A stretch of DNA of 64,000 nucleotides from JAJTDS01 sp964202895. GTDB taxonomy: Bacteria > Pseudomonadota > Alphaproteobacteria > Rickettsiales > UBA1997. Of this stretch, positions 49,563 through 58,437 are shown piece after piece. The notes below the pieces were generated by a model. The model made no database searches and was not told the DNA's origin. It saw only the letters and a list, made by a program, of their open reading frames with translations. Location of the stretch: the NCBI GenBank assembly GCA_964202895.1, contig CAXNJM010000002.1, positions 62,001 through 126,000 of the forward strand, read 5' to 3'. The position numbers and the translations under genes are program-made. Every line of letters starts with the position of its first letter. Position 1 is the first letter of the stretch.

Positions 49563-50990
49563 ATGGCTTTTGATAAATTTAACGATGAATGTGGAGTTTT
49601 TGCTATTTACGGCTCTAGTGATGCCTCGGTCAACACTGCTCTTGGGCTTCATGCTCTTCAGCATCGAGGTCAGGAAGCTGGAGGAATCGTCTCTATGTCA
49701 GAAGACGGCCTGTTTTCCGCTCATTTTGCAGATGGCTTAATCTCTGATCACTTTAATAATCAAGAAATAATAAGTAAATTAATCGGCAACTCCGCAGTTG
49801 GGCATGTTCGCTATTCAACCGCAGGTAAAAAAACCGCAAGAAACTACCAGCCTATTTATGCTCAATTAAGCTTTGGCTTTGTGGCGGTTGCTCATAACGG
49901 CAATCTTACCAATGCAATTGGCTTAAGAAATAAGTTAATTAAATCGGGAGCAATATTCCAATCAACAATGGACACAGAAGTTATTATTCATTTAATGGCA
50001 CTTAGTCAAAAAAATACCATTACTGATAAAGTAATCGATGCTTTAAGTCAGGTTGAAGGAGCCTATTCATTGGCTATCATAACTAAAGAAGGAATATTCG
50101 CAGTGCGAGACCCTAGCGGAGTTAGGCCACTTTCCTTGGCAAAACTAGGAAGCTCTTGGGTGGTGGCTTCAGAAACTTGTGCCTTTGATATTATTGGGGC
50201 AAAATTTGAACGAGATATAAAAAATGGCGAAATGCTGTTGATTAATAACGATGGAGTTAAATCGCTTTTCCCCTTTGTTAGTAAGTCTCCAAAATTCTGC
50301 ATTTTTGAGTATGTTTATTTTTCAAGGCCAGATAGCATTATTGAAAATAAAAGTGTTTATGAAATGCGAAAAAGAATTGGTCGAGAATTAGCCAAAGAAA
50401 TTAAAATTGATGCCGATATCGTGGTTCCAATACCAGATTCTGGGGTTCCCGCTTCAATTGGTTATGCTAGCGAGGCAAATATTCCTTTTGAGCTGGGGAT
50501 TATTCGCAATCATTATGTTGGCAGAACATTTATTGAGCCTACCGATAAAATTAGACACTTTGGAGTAAAATTAAAACATAATGCCAATAATGCGATTATA
50601 AAAGATAAGAGAGTTATTTTAATTGACGATAGCATTGTAAGAGGCACTACCTCAAAAAAAATCGTGCAAATGATCCGCGACGCAGGAGCAAAAGAGGTTC
50701 ATATGCTAATAGCTTCTCCGCCAACTGTTGCCCCTTGTTTTTATGGGGTTGACACTCCAAACCGCGAAGATTTAATCGCCTCTAACTATTCGGTTGATGA
50801 AATAGCAAAAATAATTGGTGTCGATTCTCTTGCCTATATTTCAATTGATGGGCTTTATCGTGCAATTAATGCCGAAAACAGAGATAACAATAATCCACAA
50901 TATTGCGATGCTTGCTTTTCTAATCAATATCCTATCCGCTTAACCGACAAAGATGGTAGTGAAATACCATTATTTGAATTTGCTCGTTAA
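49563..50990 (+). CDS. purF: Amidophosphoribosyltransferase
   Basis: This 475-aa enzyme has a 9-residue propeptide before the catalytic C10 (NDECGVFAIYG), the N-terminal glutaminase domain and the C-terminal PRPP domain with VILIDDSIVRGTTSKK. Cysteines in PKFCIFEYVYF, APCFYG and YCDACF match the four 4Fe-4S ligands of the Bacillus-type enzyme. It catalyses the first step of purine synthesis. tatB follows 12 bases later. Confidence 0.97.
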   Translation: MAFDKFNDECGVFAIYGSSDASVNTALGLHALQHRGQEAGGIVSMSEDGLFSAHFADGLISDHFNNQEIISKLIGNSAVGHVRYSTAGKKTARNYQPIYAQLSFGFVAVAHNGNLTNAIGLRNKLIKSGAIFQSTMDTEVIIHLMALSQKNTITDKVIDALSQVEGAYSLAIITKEGIFAVRDPSGVRPLSLAKLGSSWVVASETCAFDIIGAKFERDIKNGEMLLINNDGVKSLFPFVSKSPKFCIFEYVYFSRPDSIIENKSVYEMRKRIGRELAKEIKIDADIVVPIPDSGVPASIGYASEANIPFELGIIRNHYVGRTFIEPTDKIRHFGVKLKHNANNAIIKDKRVILIDDSIVRGTTSKKIVQMIRDAGAKEVHMLIASPPTVAPCFYGVDTPNREDLIASNYSVDEIAKIIGVDSLAYISIDGLYRAINAENRDNNNPQYCDACFSNQYPIRLTDKDGSEIPLFEFAR

Positions 50991-51002
50991 TTTCTCCTGC
51001 CT

Positions 51003-51422
51003 ATGTTTGGTTTTTCATTAGCGGAATTAATCTTGGTATTGCTGGTTGCTCTTATATTTATTAAGCCTACCGACCTTCCTGAAATTGCTTATTTTATTGG
51101 CAAGATATTCTTTAGAATAAAAAAAACTATCAACAATCTTAAAAGTCAATATTATAAAATAGAGCAAGAAATGGGGCTCGAAGAAATAAGGCAAGAGCTC
51201 GAAAGGGGCATGGCTGATGCAAAAATTAATCTAGAAGACAAAGAAGAAGAGGGGGTGGTGATAGTTGATATATACGGCAATGAGCATATCGTGAGCAAAG
51301 AGAACCTTCCCAATGCAATGAATTCAAAGGGCGGAGAATTAAAAGATGAACAGATGCAAGAAATTGCACAAGAGATCGAGAGGCTAAATTTAGAAAATAA
51401 GCAAAAAAATCACCAAAGCTAA
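51003..51422 (+). CDS. tatB: Sec-independent translocase subunit TatB
   Basis: This 139-aa protein has an N-terminal span (GFSLAELILVLLVALIFIKP), the amphipathic helix (DLPEIAYFIGKIFFRIKKTI) and an acidic helical tail, the TatA/B layout. The length and long tail fit TatB, although LPEIAYFIGK also resembles TatA. tatC is not adjacent. TatB recognises twin-arginine substrates at the inner membrane. Confidence 0.8.
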   Translation: MFGFSLAELILVLLVALIFIKPTDLPEIAYFIGKIFFRIKKTINNLKSQYYKIEQEMGLEEIRQELERGMADAKINLEDKEEEGVVIVDIYGNEHIVSKENLPNAMNSKGGELKDEQMQEIAQEIERLNLENKQKNHQS

Positions 51423-51522
51423 GCAGTCAACAATCAATTGATTTCAGAAATCTAGATGCAAATTAAATTATATCAAATAAAAATCCAGCAAGAAATATTT
51501 TTATCAATTACTAAAGTTTAAA

Positions 51523-52929
51523 ATGCAAAAAGAAACTTCTAAAAACACTTCAATGCCTTTCTGGCCTAATCCTCTTGGTCATCGCGATGTTAATTTAGGG
51601 CTGGAGAGAGTTCTTAATTTATTGGCTAGGCTTGATAATCCTCATTTAAAATTACCGCCAATTATTCATATTGCAGGCACCAATGGCAAAGGGTCAACCT
51701 TGGCATTTGTAAAAGCAATTCTCGAACAGCATAATTTAAGGGTTCATTGCTACATATCGCCTCATTTAGTTAATTTTAATGAAAGAATAATTATTGATGG
51801 CAAACCAATCGCAGAAGATTTTCTAAATTCATTGCTTAATCAATGTAAACAGCAAGCTGAAAGTGAGCCTAAAATCGAAGTAACATTTTTTGAAGGAACG
51901 ACAATAGGGGCAATATTAGCCTTTTCAAAAATTAAGGCAGATGTTATTCTGCTTGAAACGGGAATGGGCGGTAGGCTTGATGCAACAAATGTTATTTTAG
52001 AGAATCTCTGCTCAATTATTTCGCCAATTGATTTTGATCATCAAGAATTTTTAGGCGATTCTTTAGAGAAAATAGCCTTTGAAAAGGCTGGCATTATTAA
52101 AAATAATTGCCCCGTTATCGTTTCAAAACAAGAGGAAAATGTTCTTGCGGTAATTGCCAATCAGGCTAAAATTAAATCTTCGTCGATGATAAGTTTTGGC
52201 AAAGATTTTGGCATAAATTTTGGAGAGAAAAAAATATATTGGCTAAAATCAAGTATTTGTAAGGCTCTTAATGAAAAAGAAAAGAAGCTATTTCTTAATA
52301 ATGAAAACAATAATATTGAGTTTGAGCTAGAAAATATTGGCTTGAATGGCCCGCATCAATTAATTAATGTTGCAGTCGCAATTACTGCAATTCTACAACA
52401 GGGCGGAATTGAGCTAAAAATTGCTAAAATAGCTCAAGGAATCGCTAACACTAAATGGCCAGCAAGGCTACAAAAAATTGAATCTGGAAAATTCTTTGAC
52501 CTAATTGATAATGTTCCAAATTTTGAGCTATTTTTAGACGGCAGTCACAATCAACAGGGAGCAAAAACGGTAGCTGATTTTTTACAGCTTAAAAAAAGCA
52601 ATAAAATAAAAGAGGGTAAAAATTTAAAAATTATCGCAATGGTTGCAATGTTGCAAGATAAAGACAGCGAAGGTTTTTTTGCTAATATTGCTGGTTTAAT
52701 CGATGAATTAATAATTCTTGAAATTGAGAATGAGCCAAAAAGCAGAAATAAGCAAGATCTAATAAAAATAGCCTCTAAAAACAAAATTAAAAATACGGTT
52801 GCCGATAATTTAGATGAAGCCTTTAATCTCGCGAAATTAATGATGAAAAATCAGTGCGAATCGCAAGATTTTTTGCTAATCATTACTGGTTCTCTTTATT
52901 TTGCGGGGCAATTTTTGCAGAAAAATTAA
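51523..52929 (+). CDS. folC: Bifunctional dihydrofolate/folylpolyglutamate synthase
   Basis: This 468-aa Mur-ligase-like enzyme has the ATP loop HIAGTNGKGST (49-59), SPHLVNFNERI, ETGMGGRLDATNV, the DFDHQEFLGDS motif and the late DGSHNQQGAK. It adds glutamate to dihydropteroate and folates. The start could instead be the ATG at codon 11. The upstream 100 bases are AT-rich without clear signals. Confidence 0.95.
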   Translation: MQKETSKNTSMPFWPNPLGHRDVNLGLERVLNLLARLDNPHLKLPPIIHIAGTNGKGSTLAFVKAILEQHNLRVHCYISPHLVNFNERIIIDGKPIAEDFLNSLLNQCKQQAESEPKIEVTFFEGTTIGAILAFSKIKADVILLETGMGGRLDATNVILENLCSIISPIDFDHQEFLGDSLEKIAFEKAGIIKNNCPVIVSKQEENVLAVIANQAKIKSSSMISFGKDFGINFGEKKIYWLKSSICKALNEKEKKLFLNNENNNIEFELENIGLNGPHQLINVAVAITAILQQGGIELKIAKIAQGIANTKWPARLQKIESGKFFDLIDNVPNFELFLDGSHNQQGAKTVADFLQLKKSNKIKEGKNLKIIAMVAMLQDKDSEGFFANIAGLIDELIILEIENEPKSRNKQDLIKIASKNKIKNTVADNLDEAFNLAKLMMKNQCESQDFLLIITGSLYFAGQFLQKN

Positions 52930-52939
52930 AGTTTTATAC

Positions 52940-53755
52940 TTACGGGTTGATTTTTTGATTATTGCACCTGTTTTTCATTTCGTTGTAAGCTATTTTAAAT
53001 CCTAGCAAAGAATAATAATCCTCCGCTATTTCTTCTTTAAAATTTTTTGAGTAGACGGTGAAATCTAGAGAATTCTGCATTTGTTTAATTATTTCTATAT
53101 CATCTTTTTTTATTTCGGTCCATGCTAGTGTTTTAAAGGGCTTAAGGTAGAACTTTTTAGCTCCAAAAGATAATTCAATTTCTGATAAATTATGGTAAAT
53201 TGATCCGTTAGCAACTGTTATTTCGTCTCCCTCGTCAAATAAATTAATTACTAAAAAATAGGGCTCGCCTTGATAATTGTGGTTTCCCGTTCTTTTTAGT
53301 GGTGTTGAGGCTAAATAGCAAAAATTATTATTTTCAAATTTTGCTTCAAACAAGCTCCAATCTTGGAATTTGGCAATTAATTTGGTATTTGATGATTTTG
53401 CCGATGGATTCAATTCTTGATTGCCAAAACCTTGATAAGTTTTTTTATTTTGGGGCTTATTGCGATCTGCGGGTTTTTTCTTATCTTTTTTGATGGCGAT
53501 ATTTTTTTCAATAATTTCATCCATTTTTTTTCTAAGAATTGCGATAATTTCGCTTCCATCATCATTTTGATTAACCGCCTTATTTGGCTTTATTGATTCA
53601 ACAGTTGCAGGTGCTTTTTTTTCTAAAATATTGTTTGCATTAATTATTGCGGGAAAGCTTGCTATTGCTAATAACTGCACTAAAATAATAAAAAATATTA
53701 TTTTTTTAAATTTATAAAATAGCTCTAAGATTAATGATGTAAAATTCTTTTTCAT
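52940..53755 (-). CDS. Invasion-associated locus B (IalB) family protein
   Basis: This 271-aa protein has a membrane anchor or signal near residues 17-37 and a disordered Lys/Asn-rich linker (about 50-125). The IalB domain covers about 130-270 with FQDWSLFEAKF, FCYLASTPLKR, EPYFLVINLF and two conserved cysteines (one in FCYLA, one in RCNNQ). The family is periplasmic and widespread in alphaproteobacteria; its link to erythrocyte invasion comes from Bartonella. Function here is unproven. It meets folC tail to tail, 10 bases apart. Confidence 0.82.
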   Translation of the reverse strand: MKKNFTSLILELFYKFKKIIFFIILVQLLAIASFPAIINANNILEKKAPATVESIKPNKAVNQNDDGSEIIAILRKKMDEIIEKNIAIKKDKKKPADRNKPQNKKTYQGFGNQELNPSAKSSNTKLIAKFQDWSLFEAKFENNNFCYLASTPLKRTGNHNYQGEPYFLVINLFDEGDEITVANGSIYHNLSEIELSFGAKKFYLKPFKTLAWTEIKKDDIEIIKQMQNSLDFTVYSKNFKEEIAEDYYSLLGFKIAYNEMKNRCNNQKINP

Positions 53756-53792
53756 AATTACAATGTAAAAGGTTAATTTGATAATAAAGTTA

Positions 53793-53820
53793 TTGACTTA
53801 TAAAGCTGGCAATTTATTTT
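53793..53820 (+). promoter_or_regulatory. Candidate promoter of the F0 operon
   Basis: TTGACT (53793-53798) and TATTTT (53815-53820) with a 16-base spacer lie about 140 bases before atpB. The -35 is good (5/6), the -10 mediocre (4/6). Confidence 0.32.
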
Positions 53821-53958
53821 GCTTTGCTTAAAATTAAATTAAAAATTTAGCATTAATTTAGTCATGGTTAGCAAATCTAACTAAATATTTTTTAAATTAC
53901 AATCAATTGATAGGTAAGTTGCTTGATATTGATTATTCAACAAATAAATAATTAAGAA

Positions 53959-54807
53959 ATGTCGCAAGATAACAATGTTTCCGACCACAGCCAGATAATT
54001 AAAGGTAGCACAAACCACGAAACAGGAAGTCAAGCTGTTAGTAGTATCGAAAATATTGCCATTGAGCATTCTCACAAAAGCCACGACCCTTTGGCTCAAT
54101 TTCAAGTAAAAAAGCTTCTTGATATAAAAATTGCTGGCATTGACATTAGCATTACCAATAGTTCATTGGCAATGATTTTTTCTACCATAGCAATAATCGT
54201 TATTTTATTAATTGCGACCAGAAAAAGAACCCTAATTCCATCAAAATTACAAATAATCGCTGAATCTCTTTATCAAATGGTGCTAGATATGGTGAAAAGC
54301 AATATTGGTGACTACGGAATTAAATTCTTTCCTTTCATTTTCACTTTGTTTACTTTTATTTTGGCTTGTAACTTCACGGGTATGCTTCCTTACAGCTTTA
54401 CTCCCACTAGTCAAATAGCTACAACCTTCACCCTTTCTATTGCTAGTTTTGCATTGGTAGTTTTGTTTGGTATAATTCACAATGGCCCGCTTGGCTTTAT
54501 CAAAATATTTTTACCCAGCGGGATCCCTTTTTGGATAGCTCCGATGGTTTTTTTAGTTGAATTATTTTCTTTTTTAATTCGACCATTCACTCTAGCCTTA
54601 AGGTTGCTTGCAAATATGGTTGCAGGGCATGTTTTAATGAAGATAATAGCTGGTTTTATTATTGCTCTTGGAGTTTCTTTGGGTTTCCTGCCCTTTATAT
54701 TCAGTATCTTGGTAACTGGTTTTGAATTTTTTGTGGCATTTTTGCAGGCCTATATTTTTTCAATTTTAGTTTGCATCTATCTAGGGGAGATGGCTAACGA
54801 ACATTAA
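53959..54807 (+). CDS. atpB: ATP synthase F0 subunit a
   Basis: This 282-aa protein has six membrane spans. The key helix has RPFTLALRLLANMVAGH, carrying the essential arginine facing the c-ring, and the last helix has FEFFVAFLQAYIFSILVCIYLGE. The first 40 residues are an extra hydrophilic Ser/His-rich tail before DPLAQFQVKKLLDIKIAG, where Rickettsia subunit a begins in my recollection. No internal ATG offers a shorter start before residue 56. It leads atpB-atpE-atpF'-atpF. Confidence 0.96.
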   Translation: MSQDNNVSDHSQIIKGSTNHETGSQAVSSIENIAIEHSHKSHDPLAQFQVKKLLDIKIAGIDISITNSSLAMIFSTIAIIVILLIATRKRTLIPSKLQIIAESLYQMVLDMVKSNIGDYGIKFFPFIFTLFTFILACNFTGMLPYSFTPTSQIATTFTLSIASFALVVLFGIIHNGPLGFIKIFLPSGIPFWIAPMVFLVELFSFLIRPFTLALRLLANMVAGHVLMKIIAGFIIALGVSLGFLPFIFSILVTGFEFFVAFLQAYIFSILVCIYLGEMANEH

Positions 54808-54974
54808 ATATTGTTTTTCTAATTTAATCTTTAGCTTGTTATGATTAAATTTCTCACCACGAAAGCTCGCGTCAATTAAGAGGCAACAGGCAGAAGTAAC
54901 TTAGGTTAAATTGTTAAATTCACTAGTCTGAATTTAATATTTTTAACTATTATTAACTTAAAATAAAATAAACT

Positions 54975-55208
54975 ATGGACTTAATTTCATTAAAATATAT
55001 TGGTATCGGCCTTCTATCAATTGGTATGGCTGGTGCGGGAATAGGAATAGGCAATATTTTTGCTGCTTTCTTTAATAGCGTGGCTCGCAACCCAGTTGCA
55101 GTAAGTAAATTCAAAACCTTAGTGTTCATTGGAGCTGCATTCGTAGAATTTATTGCAATTTTAGCTCTAATTCTAGCGATAATGATTTTAAATCATCAAA
55201 TTGCTTAA
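54975..55208 (+). CDS. atpE: ATP synthase F0 subunit c
   Basis: This 77-aa hairpin protein has GAGIGIGNIFAAFF in helix 1, the polar loop ARNP, and the ion-binding carboxylate E58 in GAAFVEFIAI. The lack of extra polar ligand residues suggests proton rather than sodium coupling. It forms the rotor ring. A 167-base gap separates it from atpB and a stem-loop follows it. Confidence 0.97.
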   Translation: MDLISLKYIGIGLLSIGMAGAGIGIGNIFAAFFNSVARNPVAVSKFKTLVFIGAAFVEFIAILALILAIMILNHQIA

Positions 55209-55217
55209 CTGTTAACG

Positions 55218-55249
55218 ATTAAAGCCTCTTAAATAAAAGAGGCTTTAAT
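55218..55249 (+). terminator. Stem-loop between atpE and atpF'
   Basis: ATTAAAGCCTCTT (55218-55230) and AAGAGGCTTTAAT (55237-55249) are perfect 13-bp arms around AAATAA. The 3' side has only a weak T-run. It could attenuate transcription or protect the 3' end of an atpB-atpE transcript, helping make more subunit c than b. The next gene starts 24 bases later, so read-through must occur. Confidence 0.6.
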
Positions 55250-55272
55250 TAAAATATCATTATAAACTAAAT

Positions 55273-55710
55273 ATGCCTCAGTTCGATCTTACCACTTATA
55301 GCTCGCAGATATTTTGGTTGATATTGTGCTTTATTGCACTTTATCTATTCTTTGCTTTTATTATTATTCCAAGAATTGCCGGTATCATTGGCGAAAGAGA
55401 ACAAATAATAGAGGGTAATAAAAATTATGCCGAAAAAATTAATAGCCAAATTAAGCAATTAAAATTAGATGTTGATAAAATCAAAAAAGATGCATCAAAT
55501 TTCTATCAAAATCAAATAGATTCTGCATTATCAAGCTCCGGAAAAATTCGTGATGAAATGAAGTTTAAATTAAAATCTCAAATTGTTGAATTGAACAAAC
55601 AAACAAAGCTGGAAATTGCTAATTTTATTAATATCAACAAAGAAGAAAAAGCTCAATCATCTTATTTTTTACTGCAAGCAATTAAAGAAAAATTATCAAT
55701 TAAAAATTAA
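55273..55710 (+). CDS. atpG: ATP synthase F0 subunit b'
   Basis: This 145-aa peripheral-stalk protein has one N-terminal span (SSQIFWLILCFIALYLFFAFI) and a long helical cytoplasmic arm. The first residues MPQFDLTTYSSQIFWL are typical of b' (AtpX/AtpG) of alphaproteobacteria and photosynthetic bacteria. It pairs with the b subunit encoded 5 bases downstream. Confidence 0.92.
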   Translation: MPQFDLTTYSSQIFWLILCFIALYLFFAFIIIPRIAGIIGEREQIIEGNKNYAEKINSQIKQLKLDVDKIKKDASNFYQNQIDSALSSSGKIRDEMKFKLKSQIVELNKQTKLEIANFININKEEKAQSSYFLLQAIKEKLSIKN

Positions 55711-55715
55711 CTAAA

Positions 55716-56207
55716 ATGCATATTACCTTTGATGAAAAATTTTGGCTATCAATTGCCCTTATCAGCTTCTTAATTCTTATTTTTAAGTTTGCTTTACCGC
55801 AAATATTAGCATCGCTTAATGATCAGTCTAAAAAAATTGTAGATAACTTGAATCAAGCAAAAATTTTGCGAGACAATGCTGAAATTATGCTTAAGGAAAT
55901 TCAAAAATCTTATCAACAATCTCAAGAATTTGCTAAAAAAATTATTGAAGAAGCTAAAATTGAGGCTGAAAAAATCATTGAAGAAGCTAAAATTAATAGC
56001 TCTCTGGAAAGTGAAGTTAAAATAAAATCTGCCCTAGAAAAAATAGAGCAAGAAAAAGAGCAGATAATTCGCAATATGAAGCATGAGATAATTGCCGATG
56101 CCTTTATGCAACTAGAAAAAGATCTCCTTAATTCTAATCTTGACCAACAGCAATCTCAGGCTATTGTTAAGGGCTCAATTAACAATTTATCAAATATTAT
56201 AAATTAG
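55716..56207 (+). CDS. atpF: ATP synthase F0 subunit b
   Basis: This 163-aa protein has an N-terminal span (FWLSIALISFLILIFKF) and a long coiled-coil arm with repeated IIEEAKIEAEKIIEEAKI. It forms the stator stalk with b'. It is the last gene of the F0 operon; the F1 genes are elsewhere. Confidence 0.94.
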   Translation: MHITFDEKFWLSIALISFLILIFKFALPQILASLNDQSKKIVDNLNQAKILRDNAEIMLKEIQKSYQQSQEFAKKIIEEAKIEAEKIIEEAKINSSLESEVKIKSALEKIEQEKEQIIRNMKHEIIADAFMQLEKDLLNSNLDQQQSQAIVKGSINNLSNIIN

Positions 56208-56233
56208 TTTTTAAAGCTAAGGTTGAATATAAA

Positions 56234-56260
56234 ATAATTTAAATTTTGTGTTTAAATTAT
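56234..56260. terminator. AT-only hairpin between convergent atpF and anmK
   Basis: ATAATTTAAA (56234-56243) and TTTAAATTAT (56251-56260) are perfect 10-bp arms with a 7-base loop, midway between two converging stops. An AT-only stem is weak, so a bidirectional terminator is only possible. Confidence 0.3.
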
Positions 56261-56266
56261 AGCATT

Positions 56267-57409
56267 TTAATTAAAATTATAAAAGCCTCCGCCCTTACAG
56301 CTATCAATATCAACTCCGCTTGTATTTTTAAAACTTATTGGCAGGTTTCTTGCTGATCTTATTGCTAAAAAAGCAAATGCTTCCGCTTCAATGGCATCGC
56401 CATTTATTTGATATTCATCGCTATCCTTAATAAGAATGTTGGAATTTTGCTCTTTGTTGAAGTTGCTTATTTCTTGCTTGAGTGCCATTTTAATGCCAAG
56501 ATTCTTTCTTCCTCCTCCGCAAAGAATTATCTCCTGAGGGTTAATTTTGTTTCTTTTTAGAATTTCAACCAATTGTTTTGAATAAATGATTGCAAGGGTT
56601 GCTAAAGATTCTTCTAAGCTCATATTTTTGATTTTTTCATGAATAAAAGCAAAGTCATTGCGGTCAAAAGATGTTGATTTTGTAATGCTAAAAATTTTAT
56701 TATTTAATATTTCTGCGATTAGTTCTTGATTGATGTTTTTGCTGGCGAGTCCGGTTTTTGTTATTTCTCCATTATTATCAAAGTTTTTTCCTAATTTTTG
56801 TAAAACTAGATCATCAAATAAAGCATTGCCAAAGCATATATCCATTGCCGTAAGGCTGTTGATATTGTTTGATTCAAAATAGGTTAAATTGGATATTCCG
56901 CCAATATTTATGATTGCTAGTTTTTGCTTTATTTCTTTTAGTAAAAAAAAGTGATAAATCGGCACGAGTGGAGCCCCATTGCCGTTTAATGCCATATCAT
57001 TATTGCGAAAATTTGCCACTACCTTGATTTTTGTTTTTTCTGCAAGTAAAAAAGGGTCGCCAATTTGCCAAGTAATTTTTTTCTGCTGGTTATGATAAAG
57101 GGTATGGCCGTGGAACCCTATTATATCAATATCTTCAGCCTTAATATTATTTTCTAAAATTGTTTCTAAAATTAATTTGCTGTGCAATATTGTTAATTCT
57201 TGTTCTAGTGTTTTGATTTCTATAAAACTAGCTGATTTTGCGATAATTAATCTTCTTAACCTGTCTTTAAAATCATTTGAATAAGGCTGGTAATGAAATA
57301 ATTGCCTATTAATGATATTTTCACCGTCGCTTTCTATAATTGCTAGGTCTATGCCATCCATTGAGGTTCCGCTCATTAGCCCCATGGCGCGATATATTTT
57401 TTTATTCAT
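56267..57409 (-). CDS. anmK: Anhydro-N-acetylmuramic acid kinase
   Basis: This 380-aa sugar kinase has GLMSGTSMDGIDLA (11-24), GFHGHTLYH, QIGDPFLLA, NIGGISNLTYF and LCGGGRKN. It phosphorylates and opens anhydro-MurNAc released from the cell wall, feeding peptidoglycan recycling. The overlap with the holB stop is 4 bases. Confidence 0.95.
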   Translation of the reverse strand: MNKKIYRAMGLMSGTSMDGIDLAIIESDGENIINRQLFHYQPYSNDFKDRLRRLIIAKSASFIEIKTLEQELTILHSKLILETILENNIKAEDIDIIGFHGHTLYHNQQKKITWQIGDPFLLAEKTKIKVVANFRNNDMALNGNGAPLVPIYHFFLLKEIKQKLAIINIGGISNLTYFESNNINSLTAMDICFGNALFDDLVLQKLGKNFDNNGEITKTGLASKNINQELIAEILNNKIFSITKSTSFDRNDFAFIHEKIKNMSLEESLATLAIIYSKQLVEILKRNKINPQEIILCGGGRKNLGIKMALKQEISNFNKEQNSNILIKDSDEYQINGDAIEAEAFAFLAIRSARNLPISFKNTSGVDIDSCKGGGFYNFN

Positions 57410-58344
57410 AATGAATTCAAAAGATTGAAAATATTTATCAATGTAAGTTTTTTATCGAGATAAAAATTTTTGCAATTTTTTATTTGATTTTTTATTTCCT
57501 GATAAAGGCTAAAAATGTGATAATTGGATAATTTTTGAGATATTTTTATAAATGCTTCTTTTTCATTAAAATAGCATAATTGCTCCTTGTTCTCAATAAA
57601 TTTAATTAATCGCGAAATCATAAAGGTAATTAATCGCTCTATGATATCTATATCGAAGTCTTTGTTGCTGATTATTTCTATCATTTTATTGTTTAAATAG
57701 CCATTATTTAGCGATAACAACAGATTCTGATAAATTTCTATATATAGCTTGCCATTATTAATTGCTAAGGCGGGAGAATTCTCACATATTATCGCCAGAA
57801 CTTCTATTTCATCTTGAGTAAAATGATGATTTTGACCCACCAACTCTTTGAATTGATGAAGATTCAGGTTGTTGACTTTAAAAATTTGGCAACGAGACCT
57901 TATAGTTGGTATAACCAACGATATATTATGAGCGATTAAAATAAAAAAATTATTTGATTTTGGCTCTTCAAGAATCTTTAACAAGCTATTCGCACTGTTT
58001 TTATTTAGAGTGCAGGCTGAATCTATGATGCTAATTTTATTTTTTGATATTAGAGGAGTTTTATACATAAAATCTTGCATCTCTCTTATTTGATCGATGA
58101 GTATATTTTTTTTCTCTGGATTTTTTTCAACGATAAACATATCAAGATTTTGAGCATCTTGACCAATGATTTTATTTTTATCGGTTCCTAAAACTAAAAT
58201 TTTATTAGCAAAATATTTTGCAAAACTTGCTTTGCCGATTCCAGATTTACCGCATATCAATAATGCCTGTGGAAGCTTGTTATTATTGATTTGAACGGTT
58301 AGTCTTTCTTCTAATTCGTTGAATCCAATCAGTTTATTCGACAT
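57406..58344 (-). CDS. holB: DNA polymerase III delta' subunit
   Basis: This 312-aa clamp-loader protein has LLICGKSGIGKAS (28-40) and the family motifs IDSACTLNKNSANSLLKILEEP and RSRCQIF. The zinc-binding cysteine set of E. coli delta' is absent, as often seen outside gammaproteobacteria. It helps load the sliding clamp onto DNA. Confidence 0.9.
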   Translation of the reverse strand: MSNKLIGFNELEERLTVQINNNKLPQALLICGKSGIGKASFAKYFANKILVLGTDKNKIIGQDAQNLDMFIVEKNPEKKNILIDQIREMQDFMYKTPLISKNKISIIDSACTLNKNSANSLLKILEEPKSNNFFILIAHNISLVIPTIRSRCQIFKVNNLNLHQFKELVGQNHHFTQDEIEVLAIICENSPALAINNGKLYIEIYQNLLLSLNNGYLNNKMIEIISNKDFDIDIIERLITFMISRLIKFIENKEQLCYFNEKEAFIKISQKLSNYHIFSLYQEIKNQIKNCKNFYLDKKLTLINIFNLLNSL

Positions 58345-58437
58345 AATGATTTTTATATTTTTTTAATAAATCAAAAAGATAATTATGATTTAAAAAGGGT
58401 TCTGCAATGAAAAATAATCTTAAAAAGCTATATTTCT

